From the NCBI GenBank assembly GCA_022865365.1, contig JALHSW010000079.1, positions 1 to 42,034 of the forward strand: a stretch of 42,034 nt of DNA, in the 5' to 3' direction. The translations under genes and the position numbers were made by a program. This DNA is from Acidimicrobiia bacterium. Its GTDB lineage: Bacteria > Actinomycetota > Acidimicrobiia > IMCC26256 > PALSA-555. The notes beneath the pieces are model-generated. The model did no database searches. It was not told the DNA's origin and saw only the letters and a program-made list of their open reading frames with translations. Shown here piece after piece: positions 30,631 to 39,044 of the stretch (its first letter is position 1; each line of letters opens with the position of its first letter).

Positions 30631-31845
30631 ATGGCCGATACCCCGTACCCCGAAGCCCCGTCGCTCGGGGACGGCCTCTTCGCCAACGACATGTCGAGCT
30701 CCCCGCAGCCCGTGTACAGGATGATGCGCGAGAACGCGCCGGTCATCCGCCTCGACGAGCATTCGGTACTGCTGAGCCGCCACGACGATGTCATGCAGGC
30801 GCTGCGCACCGCCGACGTGTTCTCCTCCGACATGGACGCCATCGCGCTCGGAAACGTCCGGCCGCTCATCCCGCTCCAGATCGACCCGCCCGACCACCTG
30901 AAGTACCGCAAGCTACTCGACCCGCTGTTCGCGCCGCGCGAGGTCGCGGCCCTCGAGACCGAGGTTCGCCGCCTCACCAACGAGCTCGTCGACGCCTTCA
31001 TCGCCGATGGCGAGGTCGAGTTCAACACCGCGTTCGCCGTGCCGTTGCCGTGCACGGTGTTCCTGGCGCTCCTCGGTCTCCCCCAGCGCGACCTGCCGCT
31101 CTTCCTGCGCATCAAGGACGGCATCATCCGTCCGCCCGGCCTGGCGGGCCGTGAGGCCGACGTCATCCGGAACCGCACTGCCCAGGAGATCTACGCCTAC
31201 TTCGAGCCGATCATCGAGTCGCGCCGACATGAGCCGCGCGACGACCTCATCACGCGACTCATCGATGCGGAGGTCGACGGGCACCAGCTCACCGACGAGG
31301 ACATCCTCGACATCTGCTTCCTGTTCCTGATCGCAGGCCTCGACACGGTCACCGCGACGCTCACGTGCAGCGTGGCGTACCTCGCGCAGCACCCTGAGCA
31401 CCGCACCGAGCTCGTCGATGACCCGTCGCTCATCCCCGCCGCGATCGAAGAGCTCCTGCGGTGGGAGACACCGGTGCCGGGTGTCGTTCGCATCCTGGCC
31501 GGCGACACCGAGATCGCCGGCGAGCAGCTGACCGCGGGAACGCGCGTGACGGTCCTGATCGGGTCCGCGAACACCGACGACGCGGAGTTCGCCGACGCCG
31601 AAACCGTCGACTTCCATCGTGAGAGCAACCGCCACCTCTCCTTCGGCGGCGGCATCCACCGTTGCCTCGGATCACATCTCGCCCGGCTCGAGCTTCGCGT
31701 CGCGCTGGAGGAGCTGCACCGTCGCCTCCCCGACTACGAGCTCGCGCCCGACACGCAGCTCGTCTATGCCGACGGTCTGCGCACCGTCGAGCACCTCCCC
31801 CTCGTGTTCGCGCCCGGCGGGTCTGTATCCGGCAGTGCTGCGTGA
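30631..31845 (+). CDS. Cytochrome P450
   Basis: 404 residues, soluble bacterial P450. Seen: the C-helix region IDPPDHLKYRKLLDPLFAPR, the I helix CFLFLIAGLDTVTATLT (acid-alcohol pair DT), ExxR in AIEELLRWE, and the heme loop FGGGIHRCLGSHLARLEL with the axial Cys345. Good ribosome site GGAGG 7 nt before the ATG at 30631. A 3Fe-4S ferredoxin gene overlaps its stop, the natural electron donor. The sequence is of the CYP107/CYP125-like soluble class; substrate (steroid, terpene, fatty acid) not determined. Confidence 0.93.
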   Translation: MADTPYPEAPSLGDGLFANDMSSSPQPVYRMMRENAPVIRLDEHSVLLSRHDDVMQALRTADVFSSDMDAIALGNVRPLIPLQIDPPDHLKYRKLLDPLFAPREVAALETEVRRLTNELVDAFIADGEVEFNTAFAVPLPCTVFLALLGLPQRDLPLFLRIKDGIIRPPGLAGREADVIRNRTAQEIYAYFEPIIESRRHEPRDDLITRLIDAEVDGHQLTDEDILDICFLFLIAGLDTVTATLTCSVAYLAQHPEHRTELVDDPSLIPAAIEELLRWETPVPGVVRILAGDTEIAGEQLTAGTRVTVLIGSANTDDAEFADAETVDFHRESNRHLSFGGGIHRCLGSHLARLELRVALEELHRRLPDYELAPDTQLVYADGLRTVEHLPLVFAPGGSVSGSAA

Positions 31846-32033
31846 GGATCGCGGTCGACGAGGCTACGTGCGTCGGCCACGGACGCTGCTACGCGCTCGC
31901 GCCAGACGTGTACGCACCCGACGACCGCGGGCACTGCGAGCTGCTGATGACCGACGTGCCGCCCGAGCTCGAGGCCCAGGCACGCGCCGGGGAAGCCAAC
32001 TGCCCCGAGCGCGCGATCTCGATCAGCCCGTAA
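31842..32033 (+). CDS. 3Fe-4S ferredoxin partner of the P450
   Basis: 63 residues, starting at GTG that overlaps the P450 stop (GTGA). Cluster ligands are in CVGHGRC and NCPERAI; the second position of the usual four-Cys set is replaced (His), typical of 3Fe-4S actinobacterial P450 ferredoxins. Carries electrons from a ferredoxin reductase, not found in this window, to the P450. Confidence 0.9.
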   Translation: MRIAVDEATCVGHGRCYALAPDVYAPDDRGHCELLMTDVPPELEAQARAGEANCPERAISISP

Positions 32034-32035
32034 CG

Positions 32036-33343
32036 TCAGGGGTTCTCCTCGGGGTCGACAGGGCCGACGTTGAGGTTGGCGGTCGCCTCCGCGGTGTCGA
32101 GGTGTCGGAGCCGGTGCGTCGCGATCGACCAGAGCAGGAAGAGCGCGAGCAGCACGCCGTCGATCGCGAGCACCCAGCGGATCCCGACCGCGTCGGCGAG
32201 CACGCCCTGCACGAGCACTCCGAGGGGGTTGAACAGCCCGAAGCTCGTCAGCCAGATGCCCAGCACCCGACCGCGCATCGCGTCCGACGACAGGTGCTGG
32301 ATGCAGCTGTTGTTCGTTGCGATCACCATGAGGAAGCCGGCACCCACGCCCCCCAGCGCGACGAGTCCGGCGGCGAACGTCGGCGCGAGCCCGAGCGCGA
32401 CCACGAACCCGGCATAGACGACGAGCCCCATGGCGAGGATCGCGCTCGGGAGTCGGCTGCCGTCGAGTCGGCCGAGGATCACCGCGCCGAGGATCGCGCC
32501 GACGCCGAACGCGCTCGCGAGCAGCCCGTACTGCACCGCGGTCGCATCGAACATCTCGAGCGCGATCACGGGGATCAGCGGCACGATCGGCCCACCTACG
32601 AACGCGAGGAACGCATTCGTGCCGATCGCGGTGCGCAACCCCGGTTCACGACGAACGTAGGCGAGACCTTCCTTGAAGTCGCTCCAGTAGCCGCCGCGCG
32701 CGGGAGCGGGCGCCGCGGCGCCGGCCACGGGGCCGTGCATCGCGAGCAGCGCCACGAGCACGAACGCGAAGCTCAGCGCGTTCAGCAGGAAGCACCAGCT
32801 CGCGCCCGCCGTGTTGACCAGCAGGAGTCCGGCCACGACCGGCCCGAGCGCCTTGGAGATGTTGAACTGCGTCGAGTTGAGCATCACCGCGTTCGGCAGG
32901 TTGCGACGCGGAACGAGCGACGGGATGAACGCCTGCCACACGGGGGCATTCAGCGCGGCGGTGATCCCACCGATCATCGCGAGGAGGAAGAGCAGCCAGA
33001 AGGAGCGCAGACCCGCGACCCACGTCCCCCACAGCACGAAGGCCTGCATCATCTGCACCGTCTGGGTGATGAGCAGCACCTTGCGACGCGGAAACCGGTC
33101 GGCGAACGAACCTCCCACCGGACTCAGGATCATGAGGGGGATCACACCCGCGAACGCGATCAAACCGACCTTCGCCGCGCTCTCGGTGAGCAGGGCAACG
33201 ACCCAGCCGAGCGCCGCGAGCTGCATCTGGGTCCCGCTGCTCGATACGATCGCGGCAAGCCACAGGAGTCGGAAGTCGCGCGACGCGAACGAGCGGAGCG
33301 AGTGCGGCCAGCTCCGGCCACTCGACGCGAGGGTCTCGGTCAT
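32036..33343 (-). CDS. MFS exporter (EntS/DHA3 type)
   Basis: 435 residues, 12 predicted membrane helices. FASRDFRLLWLAAIVSSSGTQMQ opens the protein as in DHA3/EntS exporters; GGSFADRFPRRKVLL is the MFS loop 2-3 motif, repeated in weaker form in the second half. The cytoplasmic loop between halves has YWSDFKEGLAYVRREP, a DHA3 hallmark. Probably exports a lipophilic metabolite. The ATG at 33343 follows a -10 TACGGT by 8 nt. Its 3' end is 2 bp from the ferredoxin gene, convergent. Confidence 0.87.
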   Translation of the reverse strand: MTETLASSGRSWPHSLRSFASRDFRLLWLAAIVSSSGTQMQLAALGWVVALLTESAAKVGLIAFAGVIPLMILSPVGGSFADRFPRRKVLLITQTVQMMQAFVLWGTWVAGLRSFWLLFLLAMIGGITAALNAPVWQAFIPSLVPRRNLPNAVMLNSTQFNISKALGPVVAGLLLVNTAGASWCFLLNALSFAFVLVALLAMHGPVAGAAAPAPARGGYWSDFKEGLAYVRREPGLRTAIGTNAFLAFVGGPIVPLIPVIALEMFDATAVQYGLLASAFGVGAILGAVILGRLDGSRLPSAILAMGLVVYAGFVVALGLAPTFAAGLVALGGVGAGFLMVIATNNSCIQHLSSDAMRGRVLGIWLTSFGLFNPLGVLVQGVLADAVGIRWVLAIDGVLLALFLLWSIATHRLRHLDTAEATANLNVGPVDPEENP

Positions 33344-33351
33344 CGCGCCCC

Positions 33352-33389
33352 ACCGTACCCAGGAAGGCGAACCCTCCACCGGGCTAGCC
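33352..33389. promoter_or_regulatory. Divergent leaderless promoters, MFS / SDR
   Basis: Minus-strand -10 TACGGT (33357-33352) serves the MFS gene and plus-strand TAGCCT (33384-33389) serves the SDR gene 7 nt before its ATG at 33398. Only 54 bp separate the two start codons. Confidence 0.5.
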
Positions 33390-33397
33390 TGCGCGAC

Positions 33398-34261
33398 ATG
33401 ACGATGAACGGGAAGGTCGTGCTCATCACCGGCGGCAACGCGGGTGTCGGCAAGGAGACGGCGGTGGGACTCGCGCGCGAAGGTGCGCACGTCGTCTTCA
33501 CATCCCGTGACCCGGCGCGGGGTGCGGACGCGCTCGCCGACATCCGGAAGCGTTCCGGCAGCGACACGGTCGAGGTGATGCCGCTCGATCTCGCCAGCTT
33601 CGCCTCGATCCGCACCTTCAGCGAGGCGTTCCTCGCCTCGCACGACCGCCTCGACGTGCTGGTCAACAACGCGGGACTCGTGCAGCAGCAACGTGCGCTC
33701 ACCGACGACGGCTTCGAGATGACGTTCGGCGTCAACCACCTCGGCCACTTCCTCCTGACCTCGCTGCTCCTTGACCGATTGTGTGCGAGCGCGCCGGCAC
33801 GCGTGGTGGTCGTCTCCTCCCACGCGCACAAGCACGCAGGAGGAGGACTCGATTTCGACGACCTGCAGTCGGAACGCGCGTACAAGTCGTTCCAGGTGTA
33901 CGGCAAGACGAAGCTCGCGAACATCTACTTCACGCGTGAGCAGGCGCGACGAGTCGACCCGTCCGAGGTCACGGTGAACGCACTGCACCCCGGGTTCGTC
34001 GCCAGTCGCTTCGGACGCGACGGCGACACCGGACGGCTCGGTGACGTTGCGATGGTGCTGGGCCGACCGTTTGCGATCAGCCCCGAGAAGGGCGCCCTGA
34101 CGTCGATCTGGCTCGCGTCGTCACCGGACGTCGAGGGAACGACCGGTGGGTACTTCTACAAGTGCAAGCCCTCGACCCCATCGAAGCTCGCGCAGGACGA
34201 CGAGATCGCCCGCCGCCTCTGGGCGGTGAGCGACGAGCTCGTGGCCGGAGCCGGCGCGTAG
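33398..34261 (+). CDS. Short-chain dehydrogenase/reductase, retinol-dehydrogenase-like
   Basis: 287 residues. NAD(P)-binding TGGNAGVGK near the N-terminus, TSRDPARG (NADP-type basic residue after strand 2), LVNNAGLV, catalytic Ser in VVVVSSHAH, and YGKTK with Tyr/Lys. GVNHLGHFLLT and NALHPGFV are typical of the retinol dehydrogenase/WW-oxidoreductase-like SDRs. Substrate unknown. Leaderless-type promoter; convergent with the solute-binding protein gene 16 bp away. Confidence 0.88.
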   Translation: MTMNGKVVLITGGNAGVGKETAVGLAREGAHVVFTSRDPARGADALADIRKRSGSDTVEVMPLDLASFASIRTFSEAFLASHDRLDVLVNNAGLVQQQRALTDDGFEMTFGVNHLGHFLLTSLLLDRLCASAPARVVVVSSHAHKHAGGGLDFDDLQSERAYKSFQVYGKTKLANIYFTREQARRVDPSEVTVNALHPGFVASRFGRDGDTGRLGDVAMVLGRPFAISPEKGALTSIWLASSPDVEGTTGGYFYKCKPSTPSKLAQDDEIARRLWAVSDELVAGAGA

Positions 34262-34277
34262 GCCCCGGCCGCGGGCG

Positions 34278-35903
34278 TCACGTCTTCGAGATGCCCACGA
34301 CCGGGACGACGCCGGCGAAGAGCGAGAACGGGCGCCCACCGCCATCGGGCAGCGGCGGCCCGGTCACGCCCTTGACGTCGGTCTGGTAGCCGACAGCCCA
34401 CAACGTGTACCAGGCCCAGACGTTGTAGAGCTCCTTGCCGAAGCGCTGGTTGAGCTCGCGGTAGATCGCCACCCGTTTCGCGGGGTCGGGCTCGGATCGT
34501 CCAGTGTCGAGGAGCCGGTCGATCTCGGGGTCGTTGATCCGGCTGAAGTTCACCGGCGAACCGCTGTGCCAGTAGACGTACTGGACGTCGGGGTCGCCGC
34601 CCGGGTGGAAGCGGAAGCTCAGCGCCTGGAACTTCGCCGCGACCGCCTCGGCGACGAGCGTCGGCTGGTCCACGGTTCGGATCGTCACGTCGATGCCCGC
34701 CTTGGCCATCTGCTCCTTCAAGAGCTCCGCGATCGCGACCGTGTCGGGCTGCTGCACCGTGACGTACTCGAACGCGATCGGCTCACCGTGCGCCTGCTCG
34801 TACTGCTTGTTCAGCTTCTTGGCCTTGTTGACATCGTGAACGATGGGGCTCTTCGCCAGGTGGGCCGCGTTGTCGGGCGGGAACGGCCCGGTCGCGATCG
34901 TGTTCAGCCCCGTGTTGCGGATCTCGTTGATGAGGACAATGTCGCTCGCCGCCGCGACGGCCTGGCGCGCGATCGGATCGTCGAACGGCGGCTGCGACAC
35001 GTTCAGCATCAGGTAGAACGTCTCGGCCCCCTTGTCGGAGACGATCACGTTGACCTCGCCTGCCGCGGCCTTCCCCTTGAGATCCGCGATGCTCAACGAG
35101 TTCGATGTCGTGATAACACCGAGATCGCCGCCCTGGAGTCCGTTGATTCGGCTCTGGGGGTCGGTGAGCGGGCGGAACACGATCTCGTCGAGGTACGGCA
35201 GCCCCTTGCGCCAGTAGCTCTCGTTCTTCTTCACCGTGAGTGACTCGTTCTGGCGCCACTCGTCCAACTGGAACGGGCCCGTCCCGATCATGTTCGTCGC
35301 ACAGGTCACCTTGTCGGCGAGCTGCGCCGGCGCGACCATCGCCCGACGATCGGCCCAGTACGCCGGGAACGCCACCCACGGCACCTTCGTCGTCACGACG
35401 ACCGAGAGTGGGCCGGTGATGTCGACGCTGGCCACGTTCCGGAAGTTGAACACGTTCAGCCGGGGCACGATGACGGGGTTCGCCCCCCGATAGGTGTCGA
35501 GGTTGAGCTTCAACGCCTCGGCGTCGAACGGCGTGCCGTCATGGAACTGCACACCGGGGCGAAGCGTGATCGTCCATTGCGTGGAGTCGGCGTTCGGCTC
35601 GAACGACTTCGCCAGGTACGGCACGTACTCACCCTTGGCGTTCAGCGTCACGAGCGTGTCGTAGATGGCGCTGACGACCTGGAGGCCCGACGCGGCGAGG
35701 GTCGCATCTGGCAGACAGAAACCGCCGGTTGTCTCGGCCTCGAGCCCGAACTCTACCGAACCGCCCAACTTGGGCTTCGCCGCATGCTGCGCACGAGCCT
35801 GGCGGTCGGCGCCGGCCGGTGCCGCAACCGCGCTCAACATGGCGGCACTGAGTGCCAAACCCCCGACCAGTGCGCCGACCCGGCGTCGACGTGTCCCCGA
35901 CAT
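34278..35903 (-). CDS. ABC transporter solute-binding protein, peptide/nickel class (SBP family 5), copy 1
   Basis: 541 residues. Sec signal peptide (MSGTRRRRVGALVGGLALSA, cleavage near AGA-DR); no lipobox Cys, so secreted or retained by its signal. The mature part shows LVTLNAKGEYVPYLAKSFEPN, WTITLRPGVQFHDGTPFDAEAL, MIGTGPFQLDEW and YWRKGLPYLDEIVFRP, standard for the OppA/DppA family. It is a close tandem paralogue of the next gene. No permease or ATPase gene lies nearby, so its transporter is elsewhere or it acts alone. The 5' leader has a CCGCC-TTCG-GGCGG hairpin followed by a purine-rich ribosome site. Confidence 0.9.
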   Translation of the reverse strand: MSGTRRRRVGALVGGLALSAAMLSAVAAPAGADRQARAQHAAKPKLGGSVEFGLEAETTGGFCLPDATLAASGLQVVSAIYDTLVTLNAKGEYVPYLAKSFEPNADSTQWTITLRPGVQFHDGTPFDAEALKLNLDTYRGANPVIVPRLNVFNFRNVASVDITGPLSVVVTTKVPWVAFPAYWADRRAMVAPAQLADKVTCATNMIGTGPFQLDEWRQNESLTVKKNESYWRKGLPYLDEIVFRPLTDPQSRINGLQGGDLGVITTSNSLSIADLKGKAAAGEVNVIVSDKGAETFYLMLNVSQPPFDDPIARQAVAAASDIVLINEIRNTGLNTIATGPFPPDNAAHLAKSPIVHDVNKAKKLNKQYEQAHGEPIAFEYVTVQQPDTVAIAELLKEQMAKAGIDVTIRTVDQPTLVAEAVAAKFQALSFRFHPGGDPDVQYVYWHSGSPVNFSRINDPEIDRLLDTGRSEPDPAKRVAIYRELNQRFGKELYNVWAWYTLWAVGYQTDVKGVTGPPLPDGGGRPFSLFAGVVPVVGISKT

Positions 35904-35916
35904 ACGGCTTCCCTTC

Positions 35917-35930
35917 CCGCCCGAAGGCGG
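35917..35930 (-). promoter_or_regulatory. UUCG hairpin before SBP copy 1
   Basis: Minus strand CCGCC-TTCG-GGCGG, 14 nt before the ATG at 35903 and just ahead of GGGAAGGGAAG, the ribosome site. The same hairpin stands before copy 2, so it was duplicated with the gene; it may stabilise the mRNA. Confidence 0.5.
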
Positions 35931-35932
35931 CG

Positions 35933-35960
35933 TCAGGTCTTCGAGGATCAGGTCTTCGAG
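35933..35960. repeat. 13-bp direct repeat at the junction of the duplicated SBP genes
   Basis: TCAGGTCTTCGAG at 35933-35945 and again at 35948-35960 (period 15). The second copy holds the last codons and stop of SBP copy 2; the first repeats those codons just after the stop. It looks like a scar of slippage or of the duplication event. Confidence 0.75.
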
Positions 35961-37579
35961 ATCCCCAACACCGGGATGACCCCGGCGAAGAGGGAGAACG
36001 GTCGCCCACCGCCGTCGGGCAGCGGTGGGCCGGCCACGCCCTTCACGTTGTTCTGGTAGCCGACCGCCCACAGCGTGTACCAGGCCCAGAGGTTGTAGAG
36101 CTCCTTGCCGAAGAGCTTGTTGAGCTCCCGGTAGATCGCGACCCGCTTCGCTGCGTCGGGCTCGGATCGTCCCTCGTCGAGGAGCCGGTCGATCTCGGGG
36201 TCGTTGATGCGACCGAAGTTCGTCGGCGAACCGCTGTGCCACCACACGTAATTCGTGTCGGGGTCGCCGCCCGGGTGGTTGCGAAAGGCCACCCCCTGGA
36301 AGCTTCCTGCGATCGCCTCGTTGATTTGCGTTGCCTGGTCGACGGTGCGGATGCTCACGTCGATGCCCGCCTGCTTCTCCTGCTCCTTGAAGAGTGCCGC
36401 GAGCGCGATCGTCTCGGGGTCGGGGTTCGTGAGGTACTCGAAGCTGATGGGCTGACCGTGCTTCTGTTCGTACTCCGCGTTCAGCTTCTTGGCCCTCGCG
36501 ACGGAGTGGATGCGGGTGTTGTTCTTGACGTAGGCCGGGTTGTCCGGTGGGAAGGGCCCGGTCGCGATCGTGTTGAGCCCCTTGTTGCGGATCCGGTTCG
36601 ACTCGCGGGCGTCGCCCCCCGCGGCGACGGCCTGGCGCGCGATCGGGTCATCGAACGGCGGCTTCGACACGTTCAGCATCAGGTACCCCGTCTCGGCACC
36701 GTTGTCGGAGACAATCACCTTGTTGTCCCCGGCCTTGGCGCTCTGCTTGAGGTCCAGGATGCTCTGTGAGTTCCCCGTGGTGATGAGATCGAGATCGCCG
36801 CTCTGGAGCCCGATGACGCGGCTCTGGCTTTCGGTCAGGGGCTGGAACACGATCTCGTCGAGGTACGGCAGGCCCTCCTGCCAGTACTTCGTGTTCTTCG
36901 CCACCGTCAACGACTCGTTCGGGCGCCAATCGACCAGCTTGAACGGCCCCGTCCCGATCATGTTCGTCGCGCAGGTCTCACGGTCGACGAGCTGCGCCGG
37001 ACCGACCATGCCCGTGCGCCCGCTGCCGCTGAGCAGCGCCGGGAACGCGACCCACGGCACCTTCGTCGTCACGACGACGGAGAGCGGACCGGTCACCTCG
37101 ACGCTCGCGACGTTCTGCCAGACGAAGACGCTCAGCCGCGGCTTGATGTTGGGGTTCTGTCCCCGGTAGGTGTCGAGGTTGAGCTTCAACGCCTCGGAGT
37201 CGAACGGTGTCCCGTCGTGGAACTGCACATCGGGGCGGAGCGTGATCGTCCACTGCGTGAAGTCGGCGTTCGGCTCGACCGACTTCGCGAGGTACGGCAC
37301 GTACTCGCCCTTGGCGTTCAGCGTCACGAGAGTGTCGTAGATCGCGCTGACGACCTGGATGCCCGACGCGGCAAGCGTCGAATCCGGGAGGCAGAACCCG
37401 CCATTCGTCTCGGCCTCGAGCCCGAACTGCACCGAACCGCCCGACTTGGGCTTGGTCGCATGCTGTGCACGAGCCTGGCGGTCGGCGCCGGCCGGTGCCG
37501 CGACCGCGCTCAACGTGGCGGCACCGATAGCCACCACCGCGACCAGTGCGGTGATCCGGCCTCGACGTGTCCCCGACAT
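35948..37579 (-). CDS. ABC transporter solute-binding protein, peptide/nickel class (SBP family 5), copy 2
   Basis: 543 residues, colinear with copy 1 from signal peptide (MSGTRRGRITALVAVVAIGA) to the last residues (FSLFAGVIPVLGISKT), with most positions identical and differences concentrated in the ligand-facing middle (for instance LLSGSGRTGMVGPAQL against YWADRRAMVAPAQL). First of the pair to be transcribed, 44 bp before copy 1. A -10 TAGAGT (37629-37624) gives a leader of about 38 nt containing a UUCG hairpin (37594-37607) and a GGAGG-type ribosome site. Divergence at the binding site suggests the two copies take different ligands. Confidence 0.9.
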   Translation of the reverse strand: MSGTRRGRITALVAVVAIGAATLSAVAAPAGADRQARAQHATKPKSGGSVQFGLEAETNGGFCLPDSTLAASGIQVVSAIYDTLVTLNAKGEYVPYLAKSVEPNADFTQWTITLRPDVQFHDGTPFDSEALKLNLDTYRGQNPNIKPRLSVFVWQNVASVEVTGPLSVVVTTKVPWVAFPALLSGSGRTGMVGPAQLVDRETCATNMIGTGPFKLVDWRPNESLTVAKNTKYWQEGLPYLDEIVFQPLTESQSRVIGLQSGDLDLITTGNSQSILDLKQSAKAGDNKVIVSDNGAETGYLMLNVSKPPFDDPIARQAVAAGGDARESNRIRNKGLNTIATGPFPPDNPAYVKNNTRIHSVARAKKLNAEYEQKHGQPISFEYLTNPDPETIALAALFKEQEKQAGIDVSIRTVDQATQINEAIAGSFQGVAFRNHPGGDPDTNYVWWHSGSPTNFGRINDPEIDRLLDEGRSEPDAAKRVAIYRELNKLFGKELYNLWAWYTLWAVGYQNNVKGVAGPPLPDGGGRPFSLFAGVIPVLGISKT

Positions 37580-37790
37580 ACGACTTCCCCCTCCCGCCCG
37601 AAGGCGGCGCGCTTCGACCGCGCACTCTAGGCCAGGGATCCGTCCTCTGGGCCTCGTGGTCGAACCCACTCGCTGTTCACGCCCTCTGTTCGCGCCCATG
37701 CGCCACACCCGTGCTCCCTACCCATGAGGCAAACCCGGGCGAGCGCGTGTAGAAAAGGTGGACCCACGAGAGCAACCCAGGAGAGCCGTC
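37580..37790. promoter_or_regulatory. Divergent intergenic region, SBP copy 2 / thiolase
   Basis: 211 bp. Minus side: -10 TAGAGT (37629-37624) and hairpin CCGCC-TTCG-GGCGG (37594-37607). Plus side: -10-like TAGAAA (37750-37755) and ribosome site AGGAG (37779-37783), 7 nt before the thiolase GTG. No open frame of its own looks real here. Confidence 0.5.
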
Positions 37791-39002
37791 GTGCCCGAAG
37801 CCGTGATCGTCGCTACTGCCCGCACCCCGATCGGGCGGGCCAACAAGGGCTCCCTCGTCGAGTGTCGGCCCGACGACCTCTCGGCCACGGTCGTACGGGC
37901 CCTCCTCGACAAGGTCCCCCGGCTCGACCGGAACCTCGTCGAGGACGTCGTGTGGGGCAACGGTCAGCCGGCCGGCGAGGCCGGGTACAACCTCGGCCGC
38001 GTCGTCGCGATCCTGGCCGGGATCCCTCAGGCGCCTGGCGTGACCGTCAACCGCTACTGCTCGTCGTCGTTGCAGACCATCCGGATGGCCGCGCACGCGA
38101 TCAAGAGCGGTGAGGGCGACGTGTTCGTGGCCGGTGGGTGCGAGACCGTCAGTCGGTTCGCCACGGGCATGTCCGATGGCCTCCCCGGGACGCACAACGA
38201 GAAGCTCGCCGATGCCGAGGCGCGCACCGCGAAGCGGCACGAGGGTGGCCAGGACTCGTGGACTCCGCTGGACGGTCTGCCCGACGTCTACATCTCGATG
38301 GGTGAGACCGCCGAGAACGTCGCCGAGTACAAGCAGGTCAAGCGCGAGGAGCAAGACGAGTTCGCGGCATTGTCACAGAACCGCGCGGTCGAGGCACAGT
38401 CGAACGGGTTCTTCGAGCGCGAGATCACACCGGTGACGACGCCCGCTGGAGACGTGGTCACCAAGGACGACGGTCCCCGGCCCGACACCACCGCCGAGAA
38501 GCTCGGGCAGCTCAAGCCTGTGTTCCGTCCCGACGGGACCGTGACGGCGGGGAACGCGTGCCCGCTGAACGACGGTGCGGCGGCGGTCGTGGTCATGAGC
38601 GACACCAAGGCGAACGAGCTGGGCATCACGCCCCTGGCGCGCGTCGTGGCGTCAGGTGTCTCGGCGCTCGATCCCGAGATCATGGGGCTCGGTCCGGTCG
38701 GTGCGAGCCAACAGGCACTCGCGCGCGCCGGCCTCACCATCGACGCGATCGACCTCGTCGAGATCAACGAGGCGTTCGCCGCGCAGGTGATCCCCTCCGC
38801 GAAGGAGCTCGGGATCCCGTGGGAGAAGCTGAACGTGAACGGTGGAGCGATCGCGCTCGGTCACCCGTTCGGCATGACCGGGGCTCGCATCATGACGACG
38901 CTGATCAACGGGCTCGAGGACCGCGACGGGCGCTACGGCCTCGAGACGATGTGCGTCGGGGGCGGTCAGGGCATGGCGATGATCATCGAGCGTCTCACGT
39001 AG
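37791..39002 (+). CDS. Acetyl-CoA acetyltransferase / thiolase
   Basis: 403 residues. Thiolase family with the nucleophile Cys90 in NRYCSSSLQTI, NEAFAAQ, catalytic His358 in GHPFGMTGAR and Cys388 in CVGGGQGMAM. Degrades 3-oxoacyl-CoA in beta-oxidation or condenses acetyl-CoA; the sequence does not decide. GTG start at 37791 with AGGAG 7 nt upstream; an ATG 33 bases upstream has no ribosome site and would add an atypical tail. Followed 42 bp later by an O-methyltransferase gene. Confidence 0.93.
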   Translation: MPEAVIVATARTPIGRANKGSLVECRPDDLSATVVRALLDKVPRLDRNLVEDVVWGNGQPAGEAGYNLGRVVAILAGIPQAPGVTVNRYCSSSLQTIRMAAHAIKSGEGDVFVAGGCETVSRFATGMSDGLPGTHNEKLADAEARTAKRHEGGQDSWTPLDGLPDVYISMGETAENVAEYKQVKREEQDEFAALSQNRAVEAQSNGFFEREITPVTTPAGDVVTKDDGPRPDTTAEKLGQLKPVFRPDGTVTAGNACPLNDGAAAVVVMSDTKANELGITPLARVVASGVSALDPEIMGLGPVGASQQALARAGLTIDAIDLVEINEAFAAQVIPSAKELGIPWEKLNVNGGAIALGHPFGMTGARIMTTLINGLEDRDGRYGLETMCVGGGQGMAMIIERLT

Positions 39003-39044
39003 TCGGCTCGCGCCGGTCAGGGCGAGCGGGCGGAGGACCACATC

